Below are positions 35,127 through 44,146 of a stretch of DNA of 64,000 nt, one piece after another. The position numbers and the translations under genes are program-made. The stretch is from positions 26,598 through 90,597 of the forward strand of contig NZ_JAGIPX010000033.1 of the NCBI RefSeq assembly GCF_017814945.1, read 5' to 3'. The stretch comes from Paraburkholderia sp. LEh10. Lineage in GTDB: Bacteria; Pseudomonadota; Gammaproteobacteria; Burkholderiales; Burkholderiaceae. How positions within the stretch are numbered: the stretch's first letter is position 1; the number at the start of each line of letters is the position of its first letter. Below the pieces are notes generated by a model. That model worked only from the letters and a program-made list of their open reading frames with translations. It ran no database searches and had not been told where the DNA came from.

Positions 35127-36926
35127 ATGCGAGCCATCGAGACACCATCGTCCCCTGCCCCCGTCTCGCCGGCACGCCTGACCGGGCCGGCCACTGGGAC
35201 GGGTCCTGAAACGGAATCGCCGCAGGCGGCGTTCGAAGCCACATTGACGCGGCTCGACCGGGCCGTCTATGCGGCATTCGCCCGCGCCTCAGGTGGCGGG
35301 TCGCCTGCCTCCCTCGTGCTCGCGTGGCTCGACTGGATGCTTCATTTTGCCTGCACGCCGGGCAAGCAGTACGCACTCGCGACTGACGTGCTCGCCTACC
35401 TGGAATCCTTCATGACCGGATCGTTGCCCGATCACCTCGGGAACGACGATCCGCGGTTCGACGACCCTGGCTGGGGTCATTGGCCCTTCAACCTGCTGCG
35501 CAACACATTCGCCCAATACGATTCGTTCTGGCAGCAGGCGACCACCAACGTGCGTGGCGTTAACCCGCGCAACGAACAGATGATGCACTTCGCTGCGCGG
35601 CAAGCGACAGACGTCCTGTCGCCGGCCAATTGCTGGTGGCTGAATCCCCAGGTGCTGCGGGCGATTGTTGAGACAGGGGGGAGCAACTTCATCAAAGGGG
35701 CACACAATTGGCTCGAAGACCTGGGGGACCTGCTTGCGTCCCGCGTACCGGGCAGTTCGAATCGCAGGTTCGCTCCGCATCAACTTGGCCGCGACGTTGC
35801 GGCCACGCCCGGCAAGATCGTCTTTCGCAATCCGCTGATAGAACTGATCCAGTACCAGCCACAGAGTCCCACAGTCTGGCGCGAGCCGGTATTGCTCGTG
35901 CCTTCGTGGATACTTAAATACTACATTCTGGATCTTTCGCCACCTCACTCCCTGGTCCGCTATCTCGTCGAGCGCGGACATACGGTCTTCATGATTTCAT
36001 GGCGCAACCCGCATGGGGAGGCACGGGATCTCGGATTGACTGATTATCTTGAAACCGGCCTGTTCGACGCACTCAAACAGGTCCACCGCATCACGAGCGC
36101 TCCTGTGCATGCGGCAGGCTATTGCCTTGGCGGTACGCTCCTCGCAATCGGGGCCGCCGCACATGCGCGGGCGCGTCGAAAGGAGATTCCCGAGCTGAAG
36201 ACGATCACGCTCTTCGCTGCACAGACCGACTTCAGCGAGCCGGGAGAGCTGGGTCTGTTCGTCGACTCCAGCAGACTGGCATATCTCGATGCACTTATGT
36301 GGGAACAGGGTTATCTGGACGGCGAACAGATGGCTGCGGTATTCCAGATGTTGCGCTCGCACGATCTGATCTGGTCGCGCCTCGTACGGGAATACCTGCT
36401 CGGCACGCGTACACAGCCCACCGACCTGATGGCCTGGAGCGCCGACACCACCCGGTTGCCGTACCGGCTCCATCTTGAGACGCTCACGCATCTGTATCTG
36501 CACAATGACCTCGCCGATGGCAGGTATCATGCGCTCGGAAAACCGGTGCACCTTGGCGCGCTGAACGTGCCGATGTTTGTTGTGGGTACGGAACGCGATC
36601 ACGTTTCGCCATGGCGCTCCGTCTACAAGCTCCACCTGTTGACCGACACAGAGATCGGTTTCGTGCTGACATCGGGAGGGCACAATGCGGGCATCGTTTC
36701 CGTCCCTGGCCATGCGCACCGGTTTCGCTTTCGGATCAGGCACAAGGGCGAACATTACATGAGTCCGGCCGAGTGGCTCGAGGTCACACCGGTGCAGCAC
36801 GACTCATGGTGGCCCTGCTGGCAGCAATGGCTCGCCGGTCGTTCGGGCAGCCGCGTCGATCCGCCACCCGTCGGTGCAGGGACCACGCTGGGTGATGCGC
36901 CTGGATCGTACGTGCGCGAATGCTGA
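35127..36926 (+). CDS. phaC: Class I-type poly(3-hydroxyalkanoate) synthase
   Basis: A 599-residue PHA synthase. The N-terminal PhaC domain includes RFDDPGWGHWPFNLLRNTFAQYDSFWQQAT, NPRNEQMMHFAARQATDVLSPANCWWLNPQVL and NFIKGAHNWLEDL. The alpha/beta-hydrolase core has VLLVPSWILKYYILDLSPPHSLVRYLVERGHTVFMISWRNP, the lipase-like box GYCLGGT with catalytic Cys, AWSADTTRLPYRLH with the Asp, and SGGHNAGIVS with the His. It polymerises hydroxyacyl-CoA into storage granules. No phaA, phaB or phaR lies beside it; a ruined depolymerase gene follows. The pair is flanked by Tn3 transposase fragments, so it probably arrived as an accessory copy. Confidence 0.93.
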   Translation: MRAIETPSSPAPVSPARLTGPATGTGPETESPQAAFEATLTRLDRAVYAAFARASGGGSPASLVLAWLDWMLHFACTPGKQYALATDVLAYLESFMTGSLPDHLGNDDPRFDDPGWGHWPFNLLRNTFAQYDSFWQQATTNVRGVNPRNEQMMHFAARQATDVLSPANCWWLNPQVLRAIVETGGSNFIKGAHNWLEDLGDLLASRVPGSSNRRFAPHQLGRDVAATPGKIVFRNPLIELIQYQPQSPTVWREPVLLVPSWILKYYILDLSPPHSLVRYLVERGHTVFMISWRNPHGEARDLGLTDYLETGLFDALKQVHRITSAPVHAAGYCLGGTLLAIGAAAHARARRKEIPELKTITLFAAQTDFSEPGELGLFVDSSRLAYLDALMWEQGYLDGEQMAAVFQMLRSHDLIWSRLVREYLLGTRTQPTDLMAWSADTTRLPYRLHLETLTHLYLHNDLADGRYHALGKPVHLGALNVPMFVVGTERDHVSPWRSVYKLHLLTDTEIGFVLTSGGHNAGIVSVPGHAHRFRFRIRHKGEHYMSPAEWLEVTPVQHDSWWPCWQQWLAGRSGSRVDPPPVGAGTTLGDAPGSYVREC

Positions 36927-37257
36927 CGGCACGCTCGACCACGCCAGAAGCAGCCGGCTCAGGAGACCTGATTCCCCAGTCCCCTCGAGTTCGTAACAAA
37001 CGAAATGCCGTTATGACGCATAAGCCGAATCGCGCTACGCAGCCACGAGTGCAGGGCCAGGCGCCGCAAGTCATCGCCCTGCCCCGGCCCGGCTCGGGTT
37101 CGGCTGTGCCGATGATGACGGCGTTGTCGTTTCGCGCGCGCTTGCGCGAATTCGCACCGGCGCCGCTGCCTGCCAGGACGTTGGGCGCCTTGCTGCCGGG
37201 AGCCAACGGCGTCAATCGTCCCGTTACGGGCCGGCGGACAGCGCCGGCGGGCTACGG

Positions 37258-37660
37258 GTCGAACTGGATCGCCGGCGATGTGGAAGGAATCGCACGTAGT
37301 CTGCGCAGCCTCGGCGATTATGCAGCGCTGCTTGACATGAATGAACGCTATTTTCTTGATGCGATCCGTGTAATCTTTCAGGAGCAGTGGCTCGCGCGTG
37401 GCACATGGCGCATCGGCGCCCGTCTCGTACCCCGCAGGCGCTTTCCTCCCTCGCGCTGTGCACGATTGAGGGCGACCGCGACAACATCACCGGCGCCGGG
37501 CAAACTCACGCCGCCCACACATTGTGCGGCGCAATGCCCGGGTCCAGGCGGGCGACGATCACGATTACTGACTGCGATCACTATGGGCTTTTTAGCGGAA
37601 GGCGGTGGCGCGACGCTATTCATCCGGCGCTTACGCAATTCTGGAACTCGGTGCCGGTAC
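37258..37660 (+). pseudogene. Decayed PHB depolymerase (phaZ) fragment
   Basis: Two frames together match the C-terminal third of the intact PhaZ at 14.1 kb. The first reads SLGDYAALLDMNERYFLDAIRVIFQEQWLARGTWRIGA. At about 37420 the match jumps to another frame: LSSLALCTIEGDRDNITGAGQTHAAHTLC, then TDCDHYGLFSGRRWRDAIHPALTQFWNS. The active-site Cys region is missing. The upstream frame from 36920 (about 110 residues before the match) has no depolymerase similarity. It is an inactive remnant, originally paired with phaC. Confidence 0.85.
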
Positions 37661-38354
37661 CCCGATCGGTTCCGAGTTCAATTCGACGAATTGCTCAACC
37701 GGGACGTAGGTATTCGAGCACATCGACCTGATTAAACATGTGGACTGGGCGCGTTTCATTGACGCCTATAATATGGGCCTGGAACCTGATCCCGGTTCGG
37801 TCTCGCCTTTGGTAAGTCGGCTTCAGGTTGCTCTTCTGCCATTCGCACCGCCGCGACCGCGACTGTCAGCTCTTACTGCCGTCGGATGAGTACTCGCGAC
37901 CCGTTGCGGCCGGTCGAGCCCCCGAAGTGCAAGGGGCTGGTATCAGAGTTGAGCGGTCGCTCGGAACGGCCATTCGTGGACAAGTAATCGGTTCCTTCTT
38001 GTTCACACGGCGCACCCGCAACTCCTGCCATGCCCACCGAGTACAAATGCTATAAACACCGCCGCGATCGGCCGAATCGCTGCCCCACGGTGAATGACCT
38101 GCGACCCGAAACGACGGGTCCCCCTGCCAGTTCAACAGTCCACTACATATCGTCGATTGCACTGGTGTCCGGCGCGACATGGGAACGAGTCCCCGGTCGC
38201 CCTCCTTCAAGGGCAGCTTGCAGCGCAGACCGCGTCGCTGCCATCACGCGCGCCAAAGCGCTCTCGCCAATCCACGTTACGCCGTTCGAGAGTACTGTCG
38301 GCAATGGATCTGTCGTAGGATTCGCATTCCGGATTCCCGACCCGGGCCGCCTGC
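37661..38354. other. Non-coding stretch between phaZ remnant and Tn3 fragment
   Basis: About 695 bp; short frames on both strands, none with a family or ribosome site. I see nothing that I can name here. Confidence 0.4.
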
Positions 38355-38730
38355 ATGAGCACCGTGCATGAGACTGCCTACCCGGTACTGCCAGCCGAGG
38401 TAAGCGAGGACGAACTGCGCAAGGTCTACACGCCCAGCGCGGCCGAGATTCGCTTCATCTGCGGCCAGTTCAGGCAAGCGCCGACGCGCGTGCTGATCCT
38501 CGCCCAACTGAAGCTGTTGCAGCGTCTCGGATACATGCCGCCCGTTTGTGACTTGCCGCTTGCAATCATCGATCACGACGATGCGCTGCGCAAGGCGTTC
38601 GACTGGCTCAGGCAATTCCACTCATCGCGGCGCGAATACCTGCTGCCAGGCAACGCCGACCTTGCGCAGTTGCCGCTCGACTGGATCCCGGAGAAATGGG
38701 AGAAGTCCGTGTTCTCGCTCGGCCGAGCAC
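38355..38730 (+). pseudogene. Tn3-family transposase, N-terminal part with internal deletion
   Basis: From ATG 38355: MSTVHETAYPVLPAEVSEDELRKVYTPSAAEIRFICGQFRQAPTRVLILAQLKLLQRLGYMPPV, the DUF4158 N-terminal domain of Tn3 TnpA. After LAIIDH it passes in frame into DALRKAFDWLRQF...LPLDWIPEKWEKSVFS, which looks like a later part of the same protein, so a large internal segment is gone. Similarity is lost after about 38730. Orientation is the same as the C-terminal fragment at 34.3 kb. Confidence 0.8.
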
Positions 38731-39148
38731 GGCGCTCGCACGCTACGACCGCGCCGGCTGTAAATCACGGCACCAGTTTCAGAATCTTCGCCAAACGGAT
38801 CCAGTCGGATGGCCTAAAGACACCGTTGATCTTTTGGTCTAAAAGGCTCAACGTGGACAGATCGAAGTTGGCGTTGGGGTTCGCTGTCCCGGTAATGCGG
38901 AGCAGGTCGCGTGCCGCCCTCGCGGCAGGGAACAAGGGCGATCGGCAAGATGCGGCCGACGAAAGTGTTGCGCAACTGATGCGCGCGCGGCGTTCGAGCC
39001 TTTGTTCTGCTGACGATGCTGACTCGGCTGCCGCTTACAGTCGGAGCCGCCGTTGGCGCGACCAACGGCCAATGACAGCTATGGTCCGTCTACTCCGCCG
39101 AGCATCGAGAAGCTTCGGGCGTTTCACTGAGGTAACCTGTTTGCCTAA
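38731..39148. other. Intergenic region downstream of the toxin-like gene
   Basis: About 418 bp. A stretch after a toxin gene is where an immunity gene would be expected on the minus strand, but no frame there has a credible start or sequence. I see no gene. Confidence 0.45.
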
Positions 39149-40132
39149 CTAAGGCTTGATAGCCGAAATGACAACGCCTGGACCTGACTTCATCCCGACG
39201 TTCCTTATGTCCTTGAAGCCGGCATCCTTGAATGACTTGATCATCACGGCAACCTCTTCTTCATTGGCCCATACGTTCATTCCGCTCATCGGATGACCGG
39301 TCCCGAGACGCCCGCCCGACCGCAAGACCCGAAAGGCGCCTTTGGCTGCACGAGGCCAGTCTTTCACATCCACAAAGCGAAGGCGGTTCGAGATGATGTG
39401 CCTGACGGTACCAGGCTGAAATATCTCGCCTATCTCTTCAAACGAAGCCTGGACGTGGTTAGGGATTCCTTTCGATGCGCCACCACTTTCCGGCTTGACC
39501 GGGTTCAGGTTCGTGAACTGATCGCTGCCGGCCTCCAGCCCGCCCCCGACGTTGATCTGATCGTTCCGGGCCCGAATCTTCGGTACGGTTGGCGTTCTGT
39601 TAGGCGGTACTTTCCCGCCGCGCTGGACACCAGCGATGCGAGACATGAGTGCTCTGATGATCATGCCACCGACGAGAGAAACGGCGAGCACAGTAAGCTC
39701 GTCGGCGACAGCCTTGCCAAGTTCTTTCCGTGCCTCGAGCATCGTGGCGACGAGCTGCGGTGTGGTCGCTGGACACATTACGGTAGGCGCGACGACGACC
39801 CCTCCCGCTCCCAGAAAGTAGGCTATCGCTGGTTGGTGGGCGTTCGCGGCCGCAACCGCCCTGGCATCGTCGACGGTATCGAAAATTTGATTTGATGCTT
39901 CGATAGCGGCGCCAATTCCAAAATCGACCATCTGCTCCGGCACAAAGACCGGCACGTTAATTCCTCGGCAAAACACATGATAGCCGCCCAGGTAAATACT
40001 GAATCCTACGGCGGAGACCATTCGGTCGATGTATCGAGGGTCGTCCTTTGGCGATGAAACGCGTATGTTGATTTGGCCGGGCTTCGCTGGGTCGTCTTGT
40101 TCAAACTCGAACCAGGTGAGTGGGTTTCCCAC
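39149..40132 (-). CDS. Polymorphic-toxin-like protein with methyltransferase-like C-terminus (N-terminally truncated)
   Basis: A 327-residue frame from GTG 40132. The first half (GNPLTWFEFEQDDPAKPGQINIRVSS, SIYLGGYHVFCRGINVPVFVPEQM, FLGAGGVVVAPTVMCPATTPQLVATML, VLAVSLVGGMIIRALMSRI) resembles the DUF6861 region of type VI-associated effectors. The last 110 residues (HIISNRLRFVDVKDWPRAAKGAFRVLRSGGRL, VAVMIKSFKDAGFKDIRNVG, GVVISAIKP) look like the second half of a SAM-methyltransferase fold, without a visible GxGxG motif. The usual effector N-terminus is missing, and DNA just upstream belongs to another frameshifted gene. No immunity gene was found. It is probably a decayed or displaced effector. 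Confidence 0.6.
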   Translation of the reverse strand: MGNPLTWFEFEQDDPAKPGQINIRVSSPKDDPRYIDRMVSAVGFSIYLGGYHVFCRGINVPVFVPEQMVDFGIGAAIEASNQIFDTVDDARAVAAANAHQPAIAYFLGAGGVVVAPTVMCPATTPQLVATMLEARKELGKAVADELTVLAVSLVGGMIIRALMSRIAGVQRGGKVPPNRTPTVPKIRARNDQINVGGGLEAGSDQFTNLNPVKPESGGASKGIPNHVQASFEEIGEIFQPGTVRHIISNRLRFVDVKDWPRAAKGAFRVLRSGGRLGTGHPMSGMNVWANEEEVAVMIKSFKDAGFKDIRNVGMKSGPGVVISAIKP

Positions 40133-40139
40133 GGCGTAC

Positions 40140-40410
40140 CCCCTAAGGTGTGAGTGGACAATACCGCCATCGACGCCGCTCCTGCGGCACTGGTCACAGC
40201 AGCTTGGCCGACCTTCAGCACTTCAGCATCCCAAGCGGCCAAAAGATAGCCATGTGGATTTGCCGAAACTGCAATGCACTTTTCGCCTTCGATGAGATCG
40301 ACGCCCCTTTTCAAGCAACTTATTAGCAAGGCCCGCGTCGCCCCCGGACGGATTACAGGCTACCTGACCGATGCGGGCAATACCCGATACCACGCCTCTC
40401 TTCGAGTATA
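40140..40410 (-). pseudogene. Frameshifted fragment upstream of the toxin-like gene
   Basis: On the minus strand SGIARIGQVACNPSGGDAGLANKLLEKG continues in another frame as VDLIEGEKCIAVSANPHGYLLAAWDAEVLKVGQAAVTSAAGAASMAVLSTHTLGGTPW. The switch falls at a run of four C (40304-40307, plus strand), where three would restore the frame. I do not recognise the family. It ends at the point where the toxin-like frame opens, so this is a recombination joint. Confidence 0.55.
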
Positions 40411-40617
40411 GAGATATCCAGTTCCTGTCCGGGCCATGACAACGCCATGTCGCACGGCAAAGTCCTGCGGTGCAACGCTGGCACGCCTGTCCTTTCAACG
40501 ACGAGCATCTGCGCGACGTTCACAGCAACGAGTCGGTCTGCGCGGCCTCGCTCGCAGCGAAGTTCGTTGGGTGATGTTCGCCCCGGTTCCAGCCCACCTC
40601 CGGCAGGTCTAGGCCAG

Positions 40618-40812
40618 TCAGTGCCTACGCGCAAAGTGACGAAGAAACGAATCGCCATCCTGCGTCACGCGAGGCCGTACAGCCCCGCCGGCAAGCTGCT
40701 CCATGGCGACGAGCTGGCGTTCAAGCAACGTGTCGAGTTCTTCGCGCTCGGCAATGTGGTCGGCCGAGTCCCTTACCAGCATCAAGGTCGCAAATTCATG
40801 GGCGCTGAGCAT
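40618..40812 (-). CDS. Small conserved protein, 64 residues
   Basis: Starts at ATG 40812 with a strong AGGAGG 5-6 bases upstream, which decides the start against the longer frame. Sequence: MLSAHEFATLMLVRDSADHI, ELDTLLERQLVAMEQLAGG, TQDGDSFLRHFARRH. Proteins of this kind are common in Burkholderia accessory regions but have no known function. It is soluble with no signal peptide. It lies on the same strand as the KfrA module. Confidence 0.75.
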   Translation of the reverse strand: MLSAHEFATLMLVRDSADHIAEREELDTLLERQLVAMEQLAGGAVRPRVTQDGDSFLRHFARRH

Positions 40813-41204
40813 GCTTGCCTCCTGAGAGCTTAGTAGGTGCTGTATGGAGTGCGTCGGCTGAGACGTCCGCTTTTGACGGCGCCTTGCCGATGGGTGGCGC
40901 ACTCGCTGCAAATGGTGCGGGGAGTTGATGGTAGGAGGAGCGCCGGGGCGCGGCAATCCGGGTCGCCCCGCATATTGGGCAGATTGCGCCTTCCTGCACT
41001 GCAACGGATGCGGCAGCGCGATCAGGCACCCATGTCGTCGTTCGTCCCCACCTGTGCCCCTATGAAGAGGTAACCGTTCGGGCGATGCGGTTCAGTGGGC
41101 CACCGATGTGAAATCTCACGGCGTGACTGCAGTCGTTGACAACGTCATGCTGATAGCACCCAACTCGTACCACGAAGCACCGTCGGGCAATCTGTGCGAC
41201 CGCC
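40813..41204. other. Intergenic region of the KfrA module
   Basis: 392 bp. Open frames on both strands lack ribosome sites and families; no gene called. Confidence 0.4.
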
Positions 41205-42096
41205 TCATCGGTGCGGCACTTTCCGTGTCGCCATATTCGCCATATAGGCGTCGAACAGGCCGGCATGCAGCCGGCTCAATTCCTGACGCAGGTCGACCAG
41301 TTCGTGCCGGTCGCCTTCGTGCTCCCGTCGCAGGATCTCGCACAGCAGGGGCGTCGCACGGGACGCCGCCTGATCACGCTGGACGCGCGCCTCGCCCAGC
41401 CGGCCCGCGAGCGCCGGCTTGACGACCAGCAGCCACGCCGGAAACCATACGTACTCCTCCTCGCCCGTGCCGGGGAACTCCGCATCAAAGCGCCGGTGCA
41501 GTGTGTCAAGAGAGGCGTCGGGCAGCAACGCGGCGAACCGGCCCGTCGCCAGCCACGCCAGTTCCGCAAGCAACGGCCACGCGCCGTCGACCCCGCCCGT
41601 CCGGTAGCGAGCCTCGGTCATCCATGCGAGCGGTGCGGGGATGCGCCACCACGATTCAATTCTCTCAACCGCTTCACTCGCGGCCGCCCCGTCGCCCGCC
41701 CGCCAGCAGCCATAGAGGTACGGCATGACTGTCGGCATTGTTGCCGCGAAAGGCCAGAGTCACGGCCCGATGGGCAAGCGATCGCCAGCACGGTGCAATC
41801 CACGACTGCACCGCCTGCGCGGGAAGCACCCGTCGGATTGCGGGTAGTACGTCGTCCTCGAGGTGACGGCGGGCGCTGGCCAGCGCTGCGTGATCAGCAA
41901 ACGATGCTGTCGATGCGCCTTCGAGCTCGCCAACCAGCACGGTCATCGCGGACAAGGCGGCATCGTCCGGATATTCCTCGGCGAGCCGCGCCAGTGCAGT
42001 TCGGGCTGCCACTACATCGCGCCGCTGCAACGGCCCGAGCACGTCATTGCGCAACACCACGTCGCGGCTGTCGGCGAAGATATCGAGTTGCCGCAT
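41205..42096 (-). pseudogene. Conserved accessory-region protein, frameshifted at a CGCC repeat
   Basis: The N-terminal frame from ATG 42096 (MRQLDIFADSRDVVLRNDVL) reads to VTLAFRGNNADSHAVPLWLLAG and then hits a stop at 41674. The C-terminal part continues in another frame: DGAAASEAVERIESWWRIPAPLAWMTEARYRTGGVDGAWPLLAELAWLA and so on to 41205. The join is exactly at three tandem CGCC units (41693-41704). Removing one unit gives a continuous protein of about 296 residues reading LLAGDGAAASEA. Function is unknown; the predicted protein is alpha-helical without a signal peptide. The gene follows the kfrA-like gene and its small partner, so the three are likely co-transcribed. Confidence 0.75.
41693..41704. 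repeat. Tandem tetranucleotide (CGCC)3 at the frameshift
   Basis: Three contiguous CGCC units lie at the frame switch of the surrounding gene. Loss of one unit restores the full reading frame. It is a short tract, so replication slippage or a one-off duplication are both possible. Confidence 0.75.
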
Positions 42097-42119
42097 GGTC
42101 GGCTGCATCGTGATCGCGC

Positions 42120-42359
42120 TCAGAAGAATTGATCGCCAAGAGCGCTCAGGCTAAGCCATTTCACCGTGCTGCGAAAGGCGCGTCCGTCCTCATTGACCGA
42201 CTCGATGATCACGCGCCGACCGCTCGCTTCGGCGACCACGCGCACCGTCCGCTCCCCGTAGCGCATCAGCGCGCCGATCGGCGGACAGGCGGGAGCCTTG
42301 CGCCTGGTACGCGCCGTCCGCCCGGTCCGCCCATTCCGCTCGCGAGGTTTCTGTTCCAT
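42120..42359 (-). CDS. Small basic protein, 79 residues, coupled to kfrA-like gene
   Basis: Starts at ATG 42359, which overlaps the TGA of the kfrA-like gene (TGATG), so translation is coupled. The N-terminal 28 residues are very basic (EQKPRERNGRTGRTARTRRKAP). The C-terminal part GALMRYGERTVRVVAEASGRRVIIESVNEDGRAFRSTVKWLSLSAL looks like a small beta-rich fold. No family is recognised. The position suggests an accessory nucleic-acid-binding protein of the plasmid-type module. Confidence 0.7.
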   Translation of the reverse strand: MEQKPRERNGRTGRTARTRRKAPACPPIGALMRYGERTVRVVAEASGRRVIIESVNEDGRAFRSTVKWLSLSALGDQFF

Positions 42360-43447
42360 CACGCCTGGCCCCGCTTCTTCCGGCGCACCGCCGTCTTGCT
42401 GGAGGAAACCGGGGCGGCCGGCGCCTTGCGTGCTGGCGCGGGCGTGCGCACCGGACGGCCCACCGCCGGACGTGAAGTCGCGGTCTTCAAACGGGCCGGA
42501 CGGGAAGTGTCGGCTTCGGTCCTGCGTCGTTCCGCCAGTTGGTTCTGCAGCGCTTCATTCGTGGCCTGCACGGCATCCAGGCGCCCCTGCAGCACGCCCG
42601 CCTGATGGCGCGCGTCGCCGAGCTGCGCCTGCAGCGCCTCGACCGCACGGCGGTGGTCGGCCTCCCGCTTGTCCGCGCGCCTGGTGGCTTCATCGAGTTC
42701 CTTCTGCAGCTTCGCGGCAGCACCGCGCTCGCGGTCGATCTCGAGCAGTGCGCGCTTTTCGGTGGCCCGCAGGCGCTCTTCCGCGCGCTCCGCGGTCTCG
42801 CGCAGTTTTTCCAGATCGCGCGAGAAGCGGTCGCGCACTTTCTCCAGTTCGCGATTGCGCGCCGCCACCTCGGCCTTCAGCCGGCCGACCTCAGCTTCGA
42901 GCGCCTGGCGCGCCGCGCGGCCCTCGGCCTGGGCCTTCTCGAGTTCGCGCACCTCGACCTGGGCGGCCAGCAGTGCCGCGGTGCGCTGCTCGAGCGCCGT
43001 CTCCGTCCGGCCCAGTTCGCCGCGCGCCGCGGCGACCCGCTGCTCGGCCTCGGTGCGCTGCGCCTCCACTTCCGCCCGCAGTGACTCGAGTTCCGCCTGC
43101 GCCGAGGCCGTCGCGCGCGTCCACAGCGTCGCGACCAGTTCCCCGGCCGCGTCGCGCAGGTCGGCGGGCAGGTCCGGGTGTTCGATCCGCACGCGGCTTT
43201 TCTCGCGCAGTTCCGCCCAGAACTCGCCGAGCACCGCCGCGGGCGTGCCCATGCTGCCGCGCCTGACGAGCTGGTACAGGCGGTTCGCGGTCGGCGCCTG
43301 GCCGTAGCGGAAGAACAGCAGCGCGCAGACCTCGCGGTACAGCTCGCGCGTCTTCGGAAAGTCGCGCTTGAGCCGCCCGATGTCGGCGGCGAGCCGGGCG
43401 TCATCGGAGGGCACAGCGGACGAAATCGCGGACAGGTCACCGGACAT
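42359..43447 (-). CDS. KfrA-like plasmid DNA-binding coiled-coil protein
   Basis: About 362 residues from ATG 43447 (MSGDLSAISSAVPSDDARLA). The N-terminal KfrA-type DNA-binding domain contains DIGRLKRDFPKTRELYREVCALLFFRYGQAPTANRLYQLVRRGSMGTPAAVLGEFWAELREKSR. A long coiled coil rich in Glu, Arg and Ala (about residues 110-320) follows, then a basic tail (TAVRRKKRGQA). KfrA proteins autoregulate and support plasmid maintenance or nucleoid-like structure. Two inverted repeats lie just upstream. Its presence suggests that the window is on, or derived from, a large plasmid. Confidence 0.85.
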   Translation of the reverse strand: MSGDLSAISSAVPSDDARLAADIGRLKRDFPKTRELYREVCALLFFRYGQAPTANRLYQLVRRGSMGTPAAVLGEFWAELREKSRVRIEHPDLPADLRDAAGELVATLWTRATASAQAELESLRAEVEAQRTEAEQRVAAARGELGRTETALEQRTAALLAAQVEVRELEKAQAEGRAARQALEAEVGRLKAEVAARNRELEKVRDRFSRDLEKLRETAERAEERLRATEKRALLEIDRERGAAAKLQKELDEATRRADKREADHRRAVEALQAQLGDARHQAGVLQGRLDAVQATNEALQNQLAERRRTEADTSRPARLKTATSRPAVGRPVRTPAPARKAPAAPVSSSKTAVRRKKRGQA

Positions 43448-43470
43448 GGCGAGGGGAGGACGTTGCGATG

Positions 43471-43486
43471 CGTTGACAATACAACG
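43471..43486. promoter_or_regulatory. Inverted repeat CGTTG-N6-CAACG
   Basis: Perfect 5-bp arms, 24 bp upstream of the kfrA-like start. It is a candidate autoregulatory operator. Confidence 0.4.
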
Positions 43487-43518
43487 TAAAGCGTCGCATA
43501 TCCAATTCACGATGGGCT

Positions 43519-43537
43519 GACATTACCCGATAATGTC
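43519..43537. promoter_or_regulatory. Inverted repeat GACATTA-N5-TAATGTC
   Basis: GACATTACCCGATAATGTC has perfect 7-bp arms around 5 bases, about 72 bp upstream of the kfrA-like start. KfrA proteins bind such dyads in their own promoters, so this is the best operator candidate here. Confidence 0.55.
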
Positions 43538-43873
43538 GAGTTAACTTGTGCGCAAGTGCACCTATTTCAGGGTCTGATGAACGGCCCGCTCCCGGAAACG
43601 CTCACCCTTCCGGAAAAGACTCACCTTCATGCCGAACCCGCCGCCGGACGTTCGACAGTGTCGTCGGCATGTCCGCGCTCCTGTTGTGGCGTTGTATTGC
43701 GGGCCTCCTAACGCCCTCCATGTTCATGCGCGCCGCAGGCACCCGGGATGATCACACGCCATTGTCAACGCAATTTCCACCGCGATAGATCCGCAAGCGC
43801 ACAGCCAGTCTGCCAACACATTGAACGTGCGAATCACTCGCGCGAAGCAAGTCGGTGATGTGCAGGCGCAATG

Positions 43874-44146
43874 CTAGCCGCCGTCGTTGTCTCCCAGATC
43901 GTCGATCAGACGACGTCCAGCGGAAAAGCCGCCCATCAGGGCGTCTGCCTGGTTCCGGAACGGGTGGCCCACCGTTTCTCCGAGCCGCAACGGCGCGAAA
44001 CATGAAACGGGCTGGCCTGCCTTTGTGATCGTCACAATGGCCAGATACCCGAGTCCGTAACGCGATTGACCGGTATCGGACTGACCGTGATGTGCCTCGA
44101 CACTGACCTCAACTTCGAACCCGAGGTAATCATAGACACGCTTCAT
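43874..44146 (-). CDS. Small conserved protein, DUF6566-like (copy 1)
   Basis: A 90-residue protein starting at ATG 44146 with GGAGG 6 bases upstream. Sequence blocks: MKRVYDYLGFEVEVSVEAHHG, GLGYLAIVTITKAGQPVSCFAPLRLGETVGHPFRNQADALMGGFSAGRRLIDDL. It is clearly related to the protein at 45.2 kb. The fold is probably a small alpha/beta domain; the function is unknown. I believe this corresponds to DUF6566, common in Burkholderia, but cannot check it here. Confidence 0.8.
   Translation of the reverse strand: MKRVYDYLGFEVEVSVEAHHGQSDTGQSRYGLGYLAIVTITKAGQPVSCFAPLRLGETVGHPFRNQADALMGGFSAGRRLIDDLGDNDGG

Larger units (their letters stand above)
43448..43873. other. Upstream region of the kfrA-like gene
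   Basis: 426 bp. The part nearest the gene carries the two inverted repeats listed separately; the rest shows no gene. Confidence 0.45.
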
